Origin: a virus
Reading direction: 5' to 3' (one strand)
Length of the DNA: 35,896 nt
Virus record (IMG/VR): IMGVR_UViG_3300033571_006387
Coordinates: 1 to 35,896 of that record
The notes beneath the pieces were generated by a model, which was given only the letters and a program-made list of their open reading frames with translations, had not been told where the DNA came from and did no database searches. Shown piece after piece: positions 12,571 to 20,633 of the stretch (the first letter of the stretch is position 1; each line of letters starts with the position of its first letter). The translations under genes and the position numbers were made by a program.

Positions 12571-13979
12571 GGCTTTTCGGGCTAGACATCAGCATCCGCA
12601 AAGCCGCGCCCGTGGGCACTGTGCCCGTGCGTGGCGCGGGTGTTATGGGCTGGGTCCGCGAGCCATTCGCTGGCGGCTGGCAGCAAGGCGTAACCGTAGA
12701 TCCGCTGGGATCGCTTACCAGCTTCGGTGCGGTGTACGCCTGTATCTCCCGTATTGCTGGGGATATTTCCAAGCTGGAGCCGGTGCTACTGGACACCAGC
12801 GGGCCGGTCCCCAAGCGTGCGCCGATTACCTCGCCATTCTGGCCGGCATTGCGCAGGCCGAATGACTATCAGAATCGTATCCAGTGGCTCAGTTATTGGA
12901 TCACCAGCAAGCTGACGTTCGGCAATGCCTACCATCTGAAGGTGCGAGAAACAGCGCGCGGCATGGTCAAGGGCCTAGTCCCGCTTGATCCACGCCGCAC
13001 GACGCCAATGGTCGCGCCTGACGGGTCCGTGTTCTATACGCTTTCCAGCGACGATCTAGCTGGCGTGCCGGCTGGCCTCGTGGTACCGGCGAGCGAAATC
13101 ATCCATGACCGATGCTGCACGCTTTGGCATCCGCTGGTCGGTATCTCCCCGCTGTATGCCTGCGGCCTAAGTGCCACGCAAGGCCTGCGAATCCAGGCCA
13201 ACAGCGCCACGTTTTTCAGCAACGCAAGCCGACCAAGCGGCATGCTGACGGCGCCTGGCACGATTGACGAAGTGACCGCCAAGCGACTCAAGGACAACTG
13301 GGAGGAGAATTACTCCGGCCAGAATATCGGCCGGCTGGCGATTCTTGGTGACGGCCTGAAGTATGAGGCTATGACGATTCCAGCCGAAGCCAGCCAGATG
13401 ATTGAGCAGCTGTCCTGGACCGTGGAAGACGTGGCGCGCTGCTTCTTCATGCCGCTGTACAAAATCAACTCGGGGCCGATGCCGACGAACAACAACGTCG
13501 AGGCTCTGGAAGTGCAGTATTACACCGGCTGCCTGCAGATCCTCATCGAAAGTATCGAGCTGTGCCTGCGCGAGGGGTTGGAAGTCCGCGATGGCATGAG
13601 CGTTGAGCTTGACCTTGAGGGCCTTGCACGCATGGACAGCGCGGCAAAGATTGACATGCTCGGCAAGGCCGTGGGCGGCGCGCTCATGAAGCCCGACGAA
13701 GCGCGCGGCAAGCTGCGGCTAGACCCGGTGCCCGGGGGCGACGCGGTGTATCTCCAGCAGCAGAACTACAGCCTCGCAGCCCTCGCGCGGCGCGATGCGC
13801 AAGCCGACCCGTTTGGCCGAGCGCCAGCCCCGCAGCCATCGGCGCCGCAGGACAGCAGCGACGACGAAGACACCGAAAGCCCGGACGATGACGAAGTTCC
13901 TGAGACTGCAACGCGCATGGCAGCCGACATCACGCTGAAGCTGTACCAAGAGCCCCCAGCCCTGGAGGCGATGGCATGA
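12567..13979 (+). CDS. Portal protein, HK97/SPP1 type
   Basis: 470 aa. The dodecameric ring at the unique vertex through which terminase pumps DNA and to which the tail connectors bind. Matching stretches: FGAVYACISRIAGDISKLEP, RPNDYQNRIQWLSYWITSKL with LTFGNAYHLK, IIHDRCCTLWHPLVGISPLY and the helix region VEDVARCFFMPLYKINSG, then NVEALEVQYYTGCLQILIES. The C-terminal 60 residues are Asp/Glu- and Pro-rich and probably disordered. It lies after the capsid gene, not before the protease as in HK97, so the order is altered. Both ends overlap neighbours by ATGA. Confidence 0.95.
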   Translation: MRLFGLDISIRKAAPVGTVPVRGAGVMGWVREPFAGGWQQGVTVDPLGSLTSFGAVYACISRIAGDISKLEPVLLDTSGPVPKRAPITSPFWPALRRPNDYQNRIQWLSYWITSKLTFGNAYHLKVRETARGMVKGLVPLDPRRTTPMVAPDGSVFYTLSSDDLAGVPAGLVVPASEIIHDRCCTLWHPLVGISPLYACGLSATQGLRIQANSATFFSNASRPSGMLTAPGTIDEVTAKRLKDNWEENYSGQNIGRLAILGDGLKYEAMTIPAEASQMIEQLSWTVEDVARCFFMPLYKINSGPMPTNNNVEALEVQYYTGCLQILIESIELCLREGLEVRDGMSVELDLEGLARMDSAAKIDMLGKAVGGALMKPDEARGKLRLDPVPGGDAVYLQQQNYSLAALARRDAQADPFGRAPAPQPSAPQDSSDDEDTESPDDDEVPETATRMAADITLKLYQEPPALEAMA

Positions 13980-14860
13980 ACGCCGACCAAGTGGTTACCG
14001 CCGTGCGCGATTACGTCCGCCGCAGTGTTGAGCCGTTCGTCGAGCGGTTGAAGGCGCTTGAGGAATGGCGGAAGACGCTGCCCAGCCCTGACAGCCTGCG
14101 CGGCAAGGACGGCGCACCCGGCAAAGATGGCGCACCCGGCGCTGACGGCAAGGACGCCAGCCCGGAAGCCCTGCGCGATGCTGTTGCCGAGGCGGTTGCC
14201 GCGATCCCGCGCCCCGTTGACGGCAAAGACGGCGCCCCCGGCAAGGATGGCCGCGACGGCGACCGTGGCGAGCCCGGCCAGGATGGCAAGCCCGGCGAGA
14301 AAGGCGCAGACGGCCGCGACGGGCGCGACGGCAAGGATGGCCGCGACGGCAAAGACGCCGCCGACATCATGCCTCTGCCCTCGATCGACGCCACGCGCAG
14401 CTATGCCAAAGGGACATGGGCGCAGCATGCCGGCGGCCTGTGGGTGGCCCGCCAGGCTACGCAGGGAATGGACGGCTGGGACTGCGTTGTAGTGGGCCTG
14501 CAAGCCGTGCAGATGCACGCCAGCGACGACCTGCGCACCGTCCGCATGGTCACCACGCTATCCACCGGCAAAGCCCTGGAGGCGTCCGTATCCGTACCTG
14601 CGATGCTGTATCGCGGCATCTGGAAGGACGGAGAGGACTACGCCACGGGCGATGTCACCACGCGCGACGGTAGCACCTGGGTACTTGTCGCGGATGAGCA
14701 AAAGGGCAAGCCCGGCGAGAACGATAGCGGCTGGCAGCTTTCGGTGAAGCGCGGCCAGAATGGGCGCGACGGATTGCGCGGCGAGAAGGGCGAGCGCGGC
14801 GCAGAGGGCAAAGCCGGGCGCGACCTGACGCAGATGACGCTTGACGGCAAACGGTATTGA
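13976..14860 (+). CDS. Collagen-like virion protein with sugar-binding-like modules
   Basis: 294 aa. After a short helical N-terminus (residues 1-40, possible trimerisation or head-anchoring part) come G-x-y repeats at about residues 43-60, 83-127 and 260-283 (GKDGAPGKDGAPG, GRDGRDGKDG types). The middle has a YAKGTWAQHAGGLWVAR motif and then YRGIWKDGEDYATGDV with GSTWVLV...W, which recalls the aromatic pattern of carbohydrate-binding modules of the ChtBD3/CBM5-12 type. Phage collagen-like proteins are usually fibres or tail/head appendages. Start ATG overlaps the portal stop. Placement beside the portal suggests a head or neck appendage; the binding function is inferred. Confidence 0.8.
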   Translation: MNADQVVTAVRDYVRRSVEPFVERLKALEEWRKTLPSPDSLRGKDGAPGKDGAPGADGKDASPEALRDAVAEAVAAIPRPVDGKDGAPGKDGRDGDRGEPGQDGKPGEKGADGRDGRDGKDGRDGKDAADIMPLPSIDATRSYAKGTWAQHAGGLWVARQATQGMDGWDCVVVGLQAVQMHASDDLRTVRMVTTLSTGKALEASVSVPAMLYRGIWKDGEDYATGDVTTRDGSTWVLVADEQKGKPGENDSGWQLSVKRGQNGRDGLRGEKGERGAEGKAGRDLTQMTLDGKRY

Positions 14861-14870
14861 AGGACACATC

Positions 14871-15212
14871 ATGGCAGACGTAATCTATCCAGTCACCGGG
14901 CGCTCGATTTCGCTGCGCTACAAGGACATGGGCGACGGCACCTTTGCCGAAGTCGTGTCGGTCATTGGCGCTAGCGGCAGTGGTGCTGATGCCAGCGCAG
15001 CCAATCAACTTACCGAGATTGCGCGGTTGGAGGCCATCCGCGACCGGCTGCCGAGCTTTTCGCTGCCAGCCTACGACCACATGACCTTGGGCTACACCGG
15101 CAGCGACCTGACCAGTGTGACGTACCGCAGCGGCGGCGCAGGCGGCACCGTCGTGGCCACGCTGACGCTGGGCTACAGCGGCGGCAATCTCGTCACCATC
15201 GCCCGGAGCTGA
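14871..15212 (+). CDS. Phage structural accessory protein
   Basis: 113 aa from ATG 14871, with AGGA seven bases upstream; the longer frame from 14841 begins inside the collagen-like gene. The N-terminal part (MADVIYPVTGRSISLRYKDM) is beta-like, the middle is a short helix ending IARLEAIRDRLPS, and the C-terminal third (MTLGYTGSDLTSVTYRSGGA) is a beta-strand segment rich in Gly/Thr and Tyr. Similar small proteins precede fibre genes in other phages. No catalytic residues. It is probably a fibre-associated or adaptor component. Confidence 0.6.
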   Translation: MADVIYPVTGRSISLRYKDMGDGTFAEVVSVIGASGSGADASAANQLTEIARLEAIRDRLPSFSLPAYDHMTLGYTGSDLTSVTYRSGGAGGTVVATLTLGYSGGNLVTIARS

Positions 15213-15216
15213 TTAC

Positions 15217-16983
15217 ATGAGCTGGACATTCAATCCGTTCACGGGTGCGCTGGATCGGGCGCCGCTGGCTGCGGCAGCGCAGGGTGCAGCCAACACCGTG
15301 CAGCTGTCCAATGGCGCGGGGGCGTTTCTGGCGGCGACTGGGGTTACGTCGCCGGGTGCGGGTCGGCTGGCGCTGGCGGCCGGGACGGTCACGGCATCGG
15401 CCCCAATACTGGACGCCACGCAGACCTGGAACAGCAGTGGCACGACGTTCACGGGTATTGCCTACGACGTGACCGACACCGCATCGGCTGCCGGCTCGAT
15501 GTTGATGGATTTGCGGGTCGGCGGTAGTGGCAGGTTCAATGTCCGAAAAGACGGTCTGTTAACTGCCGCGTTCGCGGTGTTTTCAAATGGCGCCGGAGTA
15601 ACGATCAACTTCAACGAGCCCGGCGCGCGATTCCCAAATACCGGTGTATTGTCGTGGACAAACGGCGCCGCAACCAATCCCTCTGATCTTGCGCTTGTGC
15701 GCGACGCCGCCGGCATCCTCGCCCAGCGCAACGGCACCGCCGCGCAGGCCTTCCGCGTCTACCGGACATTCACCGACGCGAGCAATGGTGAGTGGGCGTC
15801 AATGCGGTGGAGCGGCACCACGCTCGAAATCGGAGCATTCGCAAACGGTACGGGCGCGGCGCGAGAGGTACATCTGCTAACCGGCGGAATAACGCGGCTG
15901 ACCATCCCCACGACGGGCGGGATTCTTGTGGGGGATATGGTCGTCGGGCGCGGCTTGGGGCAGGTTGATACAAACACCGCGACTGGTCGAGAAGCGCTCA
16001 TCAACAACACCACCGGCAACAGCAACACTGCTTTTGGTCGAGACGCGCTTCGGGCCAACACGACGGGCGCCAACAACACCGCCGTTGGTCGAAGCGCGCT
16101 CTCAACCAACACAGACGGCAACAATAACACTGCGGTGGGGCCATTTGCACTTTTTGCCAACAACACAGGCGTCAACAACACTGCGGTTGGCCGAAGCGCA
16201 CTTTTGGGCAACACCACGGGCTCCAATAACACCTCGATTGGACTGAACGCGCTTGCTGATAGCACCGTTGGCTTCAGCAACACGGCGGTTGGGGAAGGCG
16301 CGATCCAGGCCAGTGTTGCGGGCCTGAGCAATACAGCGTTTGGCAGAAGCGCGCTTCGCCGCATTGCAGGCAACAACAACGTCGCTGCAGGTTTCGAGGC
16401 CGGATTTAACGTGTCGCGCGGAGTCGCAACCCTCGGCTCTATCACTGGAGGGTCGGGCTACACCGACGGCACGTACAACGGCGTCACCCTGCAGAGATCC
16501 TCTGGCTCGACCTTTACCACATCGGCTACAGCAAACATCACTGTCGCTGGTGGTGCAGTTACCGCCATTTCCCTGGTAACGAGCGGCGCAGGTTTTCAGT
16601 CGACCGATACGGTTCTCACGGCAACGGCCGCCTCTATCGGAGGGACCGGAAGCGGTTTCAGTGTTCCCATTGCCACGCTTACGGGCGCAGTCAGCGACGA
16701 AAACACGCTGATTGGCTTCCGCGCCGCTAGCAACCAGACCCAAGGCAGCCGCAACATCGCCATCGGCGCCAACGCGCAACTCGACAGCCTGACCGGAAGC
16801 GACCAGATAAACATCGGCGGCCGGTATTTCCACGACCGGTTCATATACACCGAGCGTGCCGACCCGGCAGCGCCAGCGGCGGATCAGGCCGTGGTCTACG
16901 TCCGCGACAACGGCAGCGGGAAAACGCAGCTGTGCGTCCGATTCAGCAGCGGCGCAGTGCAAGTCCTCGCAACGGAGCCCTAA
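15217..16983 (+). CDS. Large repeat-containing fibre-like protein
   Basis: 588 aa, with no catalytic motif. The first 250 residues are Ala/Gly/Thr-rich beta structure (SWTFNPFTGALDRAPLAAAA start). Residues 253 to about 395 hold eight imperfect 17-residue repeats of the form N-T-A-x-G-x-x-A-L...N-T-T-G-x-N, the pattern of trimeric adhesin/fibre stalks and of phage fibres. The C-terminal part has further beta segments (SGYTDGTYNGVTLQRSSGST) and ends in DNGSGKTQLCVRFSSGAVQV. The GGAG ribosome site is nine bases from ATG 15217. It is probably a trimeric receptor-binding or head fibre, and its place in the head module is unusual. Confidence 0.75.
   Translation: MSWTFNPFTGALDRAPLAAAAQGAANTVQLSNGAGAFLAATGVTSPGAGRLALAAGTVTASAPILDATQTWNSSGTTFTGIAYDVTDTASAAGSMLMDLRVGGSGRFNVRKDGLLTAAFAVFSNGAGVTINFNEPGARFPNTGVLSWTNGAATNPSDLALVRDAAGILAQRNGTAAQAFRVYRTFTDASNGEWASMRWSGTTLEIGAFANGTGAAREVHLLTGGITRLTIPTTGGILVGDMVVGRGLGQVDTNTATGREALINNTTGNSNTAFGRDALRANTTGANNTAVGRSALSTNTDGNNNTAVGPFALFANNTGVNNTAVGRSALLGNTTGSNNTSIGLNALADSTVGFSNTAVGEGAIQASVAGLSNTAFGRSALRRIAGNNNVAAGFEAGFNVSRGVATLGSITGGSGYTDGTYNGVTLQRSSGSTFTTSATANITVAGGAVTAISLVTSGAGFQSTDTVLTATAASIGGTGSGFSVPIATLTGAVSDENTLIGFRAASNQTQGSRNIAIGANAQLDSLTGSDQINIGGRYFHDRFIYTERADPAAPAADQAVVYVRDNGSGKTQLCVRFSSGAVQVLATEP
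15973..16400 (+). repeat. 51-bp coding repeats in the fibre-like gene
   Basis: About eight tandem units of 51 bp encode the 17-residue N-T-A-x-G repeat. The codons differ between units, so the repeats are diverged at DNA level but kept in protein. Slippage or recombination among units could change fibre length. Confidence 0.75.
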
Positions 16984-16987
16984 TCCC

Positions 16988-17209
16988 ATGACCCCTACCC
17001 CCATCACCCTGACCCTGACCCCGAAGCAAGCATCGGACGCCGGCAGCCTTATCGAAGCGGCTGGCAAAGCCATCGGTGCGCAATCCTGGGCCGCGGCGCT
17101 GGAGCTGCTGACCATGCTCCAGCAGGGCATGCAGCAGGCCGCCGAGGCCGATCAGCAGCGCATCCAGGCGCTGGCAGCGAACGCCCAACCACCGGAGGCC
17201 ACGACATGA
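16988..17209 (+). CDS. Small helical phage protein
   Basis: 73 aa from ATG 16988; the longer frame from 16856 would overlap the fibre gene. The N-terminus is Thr/Pro-rich and the remainder is a single Ala/Gln/Leu-rich helix (AAALELLTMLQQGMQQAAEA), suggesting a coiled coil. Its stop overlaps the next gene by ATGA. The position right after a fibre gene suits a fibre chaperone or small structural part. Function unknown. Confidence 0.6.
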   Translation: MTPTPITLTLTPKQASDAGSLIEAAGKAIGAQSWAAALELLTMLQQGMQQAAEADQQRIQALAANAQPPEATT

Positions 17210-17652
17210 GCACCGTTTCCCTGGACATCGCGGCTTTGCCGCAGCCCGGCCCATTTGCGGATGACGCCGCGTATCTGCAGCACGTCCTGGCCACCGCGAT
17301 CTCGTCCTGGCAGCAGCAGTATTCGGGCAGCACGCGGGCCGGCGCCGTGCTGGCTGCGCGACTGGCTGCCAATGCGGCGATCGACCCCAGCAACGCGAGC
17401 GGTCAGACCGTGCCGCTGGAAGTCACCCCCCGTCAGGCCGAGCTGGCGCTGCTGGCTGCCGGGATGGACGGCGCGGTGGACGCCGCGATTGCCGCGATGC
17501 CGGCCGGGCCTGCGAAGCGGGCGGCCGAAATCACCTGGCGGCGCTCGGTGGCCGTGCAGCGGTATCACCCGATGATCGTCGCGCTGGGTCCGCAGCTGGG
17601 CCTGACCAGCGAGCAGATCGACGCGCTGTTCGTCGCGGCCAAGGGGCTGTAG
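17206..17652 (+). CDS. Phage hypothetical protein, possible fibre accessory
   Basis: 148 aa, ATGA-coupled to the previous gene. It is Ala-rich and helical: ADDAAYLQHVLATAISSWQQ, then GSTRAGAVLAARLAANAAID, and a C-terminal RSVAVQRYHPMIVALGPQLG with LTSEQIDALFVAAKGL. The ending pattern (R-x-x-P-x-x-x-x-L-x-x-x-L-G-L-T-x-E-Q-I-D) is one I recall from phage accessory proteins near tail-fibre genes. It is likely a fibre chaperone or adaptor, which is inference. Confidence 0.65.
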   Translation: MSTVSLDIAALPQPGPFADDAAYLQHVLATAISSWQQQYSGSTRAGAVLAARLAANAAIDPSNASGQTVPLEVTPRQAELALLAAGMDGAVDAAIAAMPAGPAKRAAEITWRRSVAVQRYHPMIVALGPQLGLTSEQIDALFVAAKGL

Positions 17653-18101
17653 TGCGCCTGCTGTTCGTGCGCACCGACCGCGGCCTGGTGAGCCTGGGCT
17701 CGCGGCTGATCCGCGCCTATGAGGGCGGGCTGGCCAGCCACTGCGGCGCGGTGCTTGACGACGGCAGCGTAATCGACACCACCTGGCCGCACGGCGTGCG
17801 CGTGCAGCCGCGCGACGAGTTCCTCGCCAGCCGCGAGCTGGTGGCCGAGCTGGATCTGCCAGTGCCCGACGAAGCCGCCGCACAGGCATGGATGCGCAGC
17901 CGGCTGGGCCACGGGTACGACCTGCGCGACATCCTGAGCTTCTTGCTGTGGCGCGACATCGGCAGCCGCAGCCGCTACGTATGCAGCGGGTTCCTGCTGC
18001 GCGCAGCCCTGGCCGGCGGCCTGCACGTGCGCGAGCGGCACGACCGCTGGGGCGTGCGTCACATGCTTATACTGGCTGACCGCGATATCCCCACGTCCTA
18101 G
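17652..18101 (+). CDS. Permuted NlpC/P60-like amidase domain protein
   Basis: 149 aa from GTG 17652, which shares a base with the previous stop. His 30 in ASHCGAV comes early and Cys 111 in YVCSGFLLRAALAGGL comes late, the reversed order expected of permuted papain-like folds of the YiiX/YaeF kind, which hydrolyse amide bonds in peptidoglycan-like or lipid-linked substrates. A central GHGYDLRDILSFLLWRDI helix is also typical. It is distinct from the NlpC/P60 peptidase in the tail tip. It begins the accessory block and may act on cell-wall or other amide bonds. Confidence 0.65.
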   Translation: MRLLFVRTDRGLVSLGSRLIRAYEGGLASHCGAVLDDGSVIDTTWPHGVRVQPRDEFLASRELVAELDLPVPDEAAAQAWMRSRLGHGYDLRDILSFLLWRDIGSRSRYVCSGFLLRAALAGGLHVRERHDRWGVRHMLILADRDIPTS

Positions 18102-18103
18102 CC

Positions 18104-18703
18104 ATGAGCTTTTGGCGCATCCCGCGCTGCTTTGACGGCCGCACCGTAGCCGTGCTGGCCAGCGGTCCTAGCCTGACGCGCGAGGCTGTGGAGGCCGTGC
18201 AGCACCTGCCCTGCATCGCGGTAAACAACACGCACCGCATGGCACCGTGGGCGTGGGCGCTGTATGCTGCCGACGAGGAATGGTGGTACCACGACAGCAA
18301 CGCGGATGCCCATCTATTTCCCGGCCACCGCGTCACCGTGGGCGATATCCCCGGCACACTGCGGCTGCGCAACACCGGCCGCAGCGGCTACGACACCGAT
18401 CCCTACAGCGTCCGCACGGGCGGGAACAGCGGATACCAAGCGCTGCACGTGGCGCTGCACACGGGCGCCAGCACGGTCCTGTTGCTGGGCTTCGACATGC
18501 ACGGCTGCCACTGGCACGGAAAGCATGCCTGGGGCCTGCGCGAGACTGCGCCGTCTACGTATCAGAGCTGGATCGTGGAGTTCCGCAAGCTGGCCGTGCA
18601 GCTACCCGCAGGCGTGCGCGTCATCAACTGCAGCCCGGACAGCGAGCTAGACGCATTCCCGCGTATGACGATTGCCGAGGCGCTGTGTGAAGCGTGCGCT
18701 TAA
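18104..18703 (+). CDS. DUF115/MptE-like protein of the glycan block
   Basis: 199 aa. The N-terminal VAVLASGPSLTREAVEAV is the glycine-rich G-P-S-L loop that marks DUF115-type proteins (6-hydroxymethylpterin-pyrophosphokinase-like or flagellin/capsule sugar-associated), followed by AVNNTHRMAPWAWALYAAD and a middle NSGYQALHVALHTGAS with LLLGFDMHGCHWHG. This family accompanies sugar-transfer genes in phages and flagellar-glycosylation loci and may transfer or prepare a sugar or nucleotide. No direct substrate evidence. It lies two bases after the previous stop and overlaps the next gene. Confidence 0.7.
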   Translation: MSFWRIPRCFDGRTVAVLASGPSLTREAVEAVQHLPCIAVNNTHRMAPWAWALYAADEEWWYHDSNADAHLFPGHRVTVGDIPGTLRLRNTGRSGYDTDPYSVRTGGNSGYQALHVALHTGASTVLLLGFDMHGCHWHGKHAWGLRETAPSTYQSWIVEFRKLAVQLPAGVRVINCSPDSELDAFPRMTIAEALCEACA

Positions 18704-19433
18704 CCTGCTGCGGGAAGCCCTGCCGTATCGGCGGCAAGCATTCGATGATGGTTTTAAGGCCCTGGGATATACGCTGGTAAAACGGCTGGACGACCCGCGC
18801 CCCGGCGATTGCGTCCTGGTTTGGAATCGGTACGCCGGATTCGACGAAATCGCACAGCACGCCAGCAGGCACGGCGCGGCCGTCTTGGTGGCCGAAAACA
18901 GCCCGCTGGGCGAACTGCTGCCCGGCATTTGGTACGCCCTGGCGCGCAACGACATCGCACTGTGCGGCGGTCAGTGGCAGGACCGTGGCCCTGAGCGCTG
19001 GGATAGCTGGGGCATCGGACTGGAGCCGTGGCGCGATGGTGGCGAGACGGTCATTTTCGGGCAGCGTGGCATCGGCAGGCCCGGCATCGCATGCCCCGCA
19101 GGATGGGCGGAGCGCATGCAAGAGCGCACGCGCGGGCGCATACGCGCGCACCCGGGCGGCGCACCCGCAAAACCCCTGCGCGCGGATCTAGAACGGGCTG
19201 GCGCGGCGGTGTCCTGGAACAGCGCAGCTGCTGTGCAAGCGCTCGTGTACGGCGTGCCTGTGTTCTACGGCTGCGCAGAATTCGCCATGCGTGACGCCTG
19301 CGCACCGGTCAGCACATGGCCTGCGCCGATCAAGTCCGACGAGCTACGATTAGCGGCATTCCGGCGTTTGGCCTGGGGAATCTCCCGGCTGGACGAAATC
19401 ACCAGCGGGCAGGCATTGGAGCGGCTGTTATGA
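18687..19433 (+). CDS. Capsule-polysaccharide-like glycosyltransferase (KpsS-like)
   Basis: 248 aa from GTG 18687 with GAGG upstream, overlapping the DUF115-like gene by 17 bases. The C-terminal half carries a WNSAAAVQALVYGVPVFYG motif, the N-S-x-x-A-V-x-A-L-x-x-G-V-P-V pattern that KpsS/KpsC and similar glycan enzymes show in the donor-binding domain. Other features: IFGQRGIGRPG and a Trp-rich region (WDSWGIGLEPW). It appears to be a paralogue of the protein at 21241. It probably transfers a sugar; donor and acceptor are unknown. Confidence 0.65.
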   Translation: MKRALNLLREALPYRRQAFDDGFKALGYTLVKRLDDPRPGDCVLVWNRYAGFDEIAQHASRHGAAVLVAENSPLGELLPGIWYALARNDIALCGGQWQDRGPERWDSWGIGLEPWRDGGETVIFGQRGIGRPGIACPAGWAERMQERTRGRIRAHPGGAPAKPLRADLERAGAAVSWNSAAAVQALVYGVPVFYGCAEFAMRDACAPVSTWPAPIKSDELRLAAFRRLAWGISRLDEITSGQALERLL

Positions 19434-20266
19434 GGCTACTGTTCACCGGGCGCGGCACCAGCGGAAGCTGGCAGATTCGCGGTGTGCAACTTGGCGAGGC
19501 CATGGGCGCGACCGTCGAGCCGAGAGCCCGCAGCGCCGAAGGCTACGACGCCGCGATACTGGTCAAGCGCGCAGAGCATGAGCTACTGCAGACCCTGCGC
19601 CGTGCAAAAGTGCCGATCATTTGGGACATTGTGGATAGCTGGCCGCAGCCTGACGGCAACAACTGGGGACACGCTCAGTGCATGGCCTGGCTGTCCTCCG
19701 AGCTGGCGCGCATCGCCCCGCAAGCCGTCATCGCACCGACTCGCGCAATGGCTGACGATGTTCGGCTGATCGCGCGCTCGCTGCCCGTGCTGGCGCTGCC
19801 GCATCATCACCGGCCTGGCCTCGCGCCCGTGCCTGCGCGCGAAGTGCGGACGGTCGGCTACGAGGGCGGCGAGGGCTACATCGCGGCATCGCGTGCGGCT
19901 ATCGAGGCGCAGTGCGTCAGCCGTGGCATGCGCTTCGTCGTCAACCCGCAGGACGTGACGCAATGCGACGTGCTGCTGGCTTGGCGCGATGCCGATGGCT
20001 ACGCGGTGCGCAACTGGAAAAGCAACGTCAAGTCAGCCACGGCGCATGCACTCGGCATCCCGATCATTTGCCGGCGCGAGTCGGGATACAAAGAAATGGC
20101 CTGCGGAAATGAGATTTGGGTGGACAGCGTAGAGGCCATCGGCCCGGCGCTCATCACTGCAAAGCGCATGGGCGCGCAGTCGGTGCATCGGCCGTACAGC
20201 GTGCAGGACGCAGCGCGCACACTGGCAGACTGGCTACTGCACATTTCCACACACGGCCAAGCGTAG
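19430..20266 (+). CDS. GT4-like glycosyltransferase
   Basis: 278 aa, ATGA-coupled to the previous gene. It starts MRLLFTGRGTSGSWQIRGVQ, a nucleotide-binding-like beta-strand followed by a Gly/Ser loop, and contains PIIWDIVDSWPQPDGNNWGH, VIAPTRAMADDVRLIARSLP, HHHRPGL and a C-terminal NWKSNVKSATAHALGIPII followed by RRESGYKEMA. The last stretch with K-S-x-x-K ... A-L-G-I-P is like GT4 glycosyltransferase donor-binding domains. It is likely a sugar transferase with unknown specificity. The stop is followed by a 97-bp gap, an unusual interruption. Confidence 0.65.
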   Translation: MRLLFTGRGTSGSWQIRGVQLGEAMGATVEPRARSAEGYDAAILVKRAEHELLQTLRRAKVPIIWDIVDSWPQPDGNNWGHAQCMAWLSSELARIAPQAVIAPTRAMADDVRLIARSLPVLALPHHHRPGLAPVPAREVRTVGYEGGEGYIAASRAAIEAQCVSRGMRFVVNPQDVTQCDVLLAWRDADGYAVRNWKSNVKSATAHALGIPIICRRESGYKEMACGNEIWVDSVEAIGPALITAKRMGAQSVHRPYSVQDAARTLADWLLHISTHGQA

Positions 20267-20363
20267 AGGGTACACTGTACCTGCTGCGGATAGGGGGCAC
20301 CCGACAAGCTGGACACACTCGCCAGCTTCCGCAGCTCCTCACGAGTGCTCATGGAGTGATGAG
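20267..20363. other. Gap before the low-GC inserted genes, with palindrome
   Basis: 97 bp without a gene. It contains GGTACACTGTACC at 20269-20281, perfect 6-bp arms around one base, which looks like an operator, and ends in GGAGTGATGAG, a strong ribosome site for the next gene. Its presence supports independent control of the two following genes. No clear promoter -35/-10 pair was found. Confidence 0.5.
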
Positions 20364-20627
20364 ATGATTCGCTTGTTTAGCAATGGCCCGTCATTCATAA
20401 AAGCCAACAGAGAATATGTCCAACGCGACGTGTTTGAGGAGCGGCTTGATGACGGAAGTGTGCGAATCGTAGATTTCGATTGCCTAGAAAGCGTAGTTGC
20501 ATGGGTCAAGGCCGATGCGGCAGATTTCCTAAATCGCCTAGAGACGGCGGAATGGAAGACGGCAGGCAAAAAGAATCAAGCTCCGTGGGACGCTTTGCAG
20601 CAACTCAGGCAAACGCACTGGGAGTGA
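20364..20627 (+). CDS. Unknown protein of the low-GC insertion
   Basis: 87 aa, with GGAGTGATGAG directly upstream. Polar and acidic throughout: LFSNGPSFIKANREYVQRDV, RLDDGSVRIVDFDCLESVVA, a helix VAWVKADAADFLNRLETAEW and a tail KNQAPWDALQQLRQTHWE. No recognised domain. GC content by eye is clearly lower than in the surrounding glycan genes, suggesting separate acquisition. The same 11-base leader recurs before the next gene. It may be a moron with a host-directed role; function unknown. Confidence 0.6.
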   Translation: MIRLFSNGPSFIKANREYVQRDVFEERLDDGSVRIVDFDCLESVVAWVKADAADFLNRLETAEWKTAGKKNQAPWDALQQLRQTHWE

Positions 20628-20633
20628 TGAGGC

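Noticed and set aside
15973-16400. Regular repeats taken as a CRISPR array
   Set aside because: Units are tandem without spacers, diverged, in frame and encode a fibre stalk.
16102-17130. Long open frame on the minus strand opposite the fibre gene
   Set aside because: It lies wholly antisense to a convincing repeat-coding gene, has no ribosome site and no recognisable protein features; high-GC codon bias makes such shadows common.
17652-18101. Permuted NlpC/P60-like protein as the phage endolysin
   Set aside because: A canonical GH108 endolysin lies at 35261 in a lysis context; this gene sits in the glycan block.
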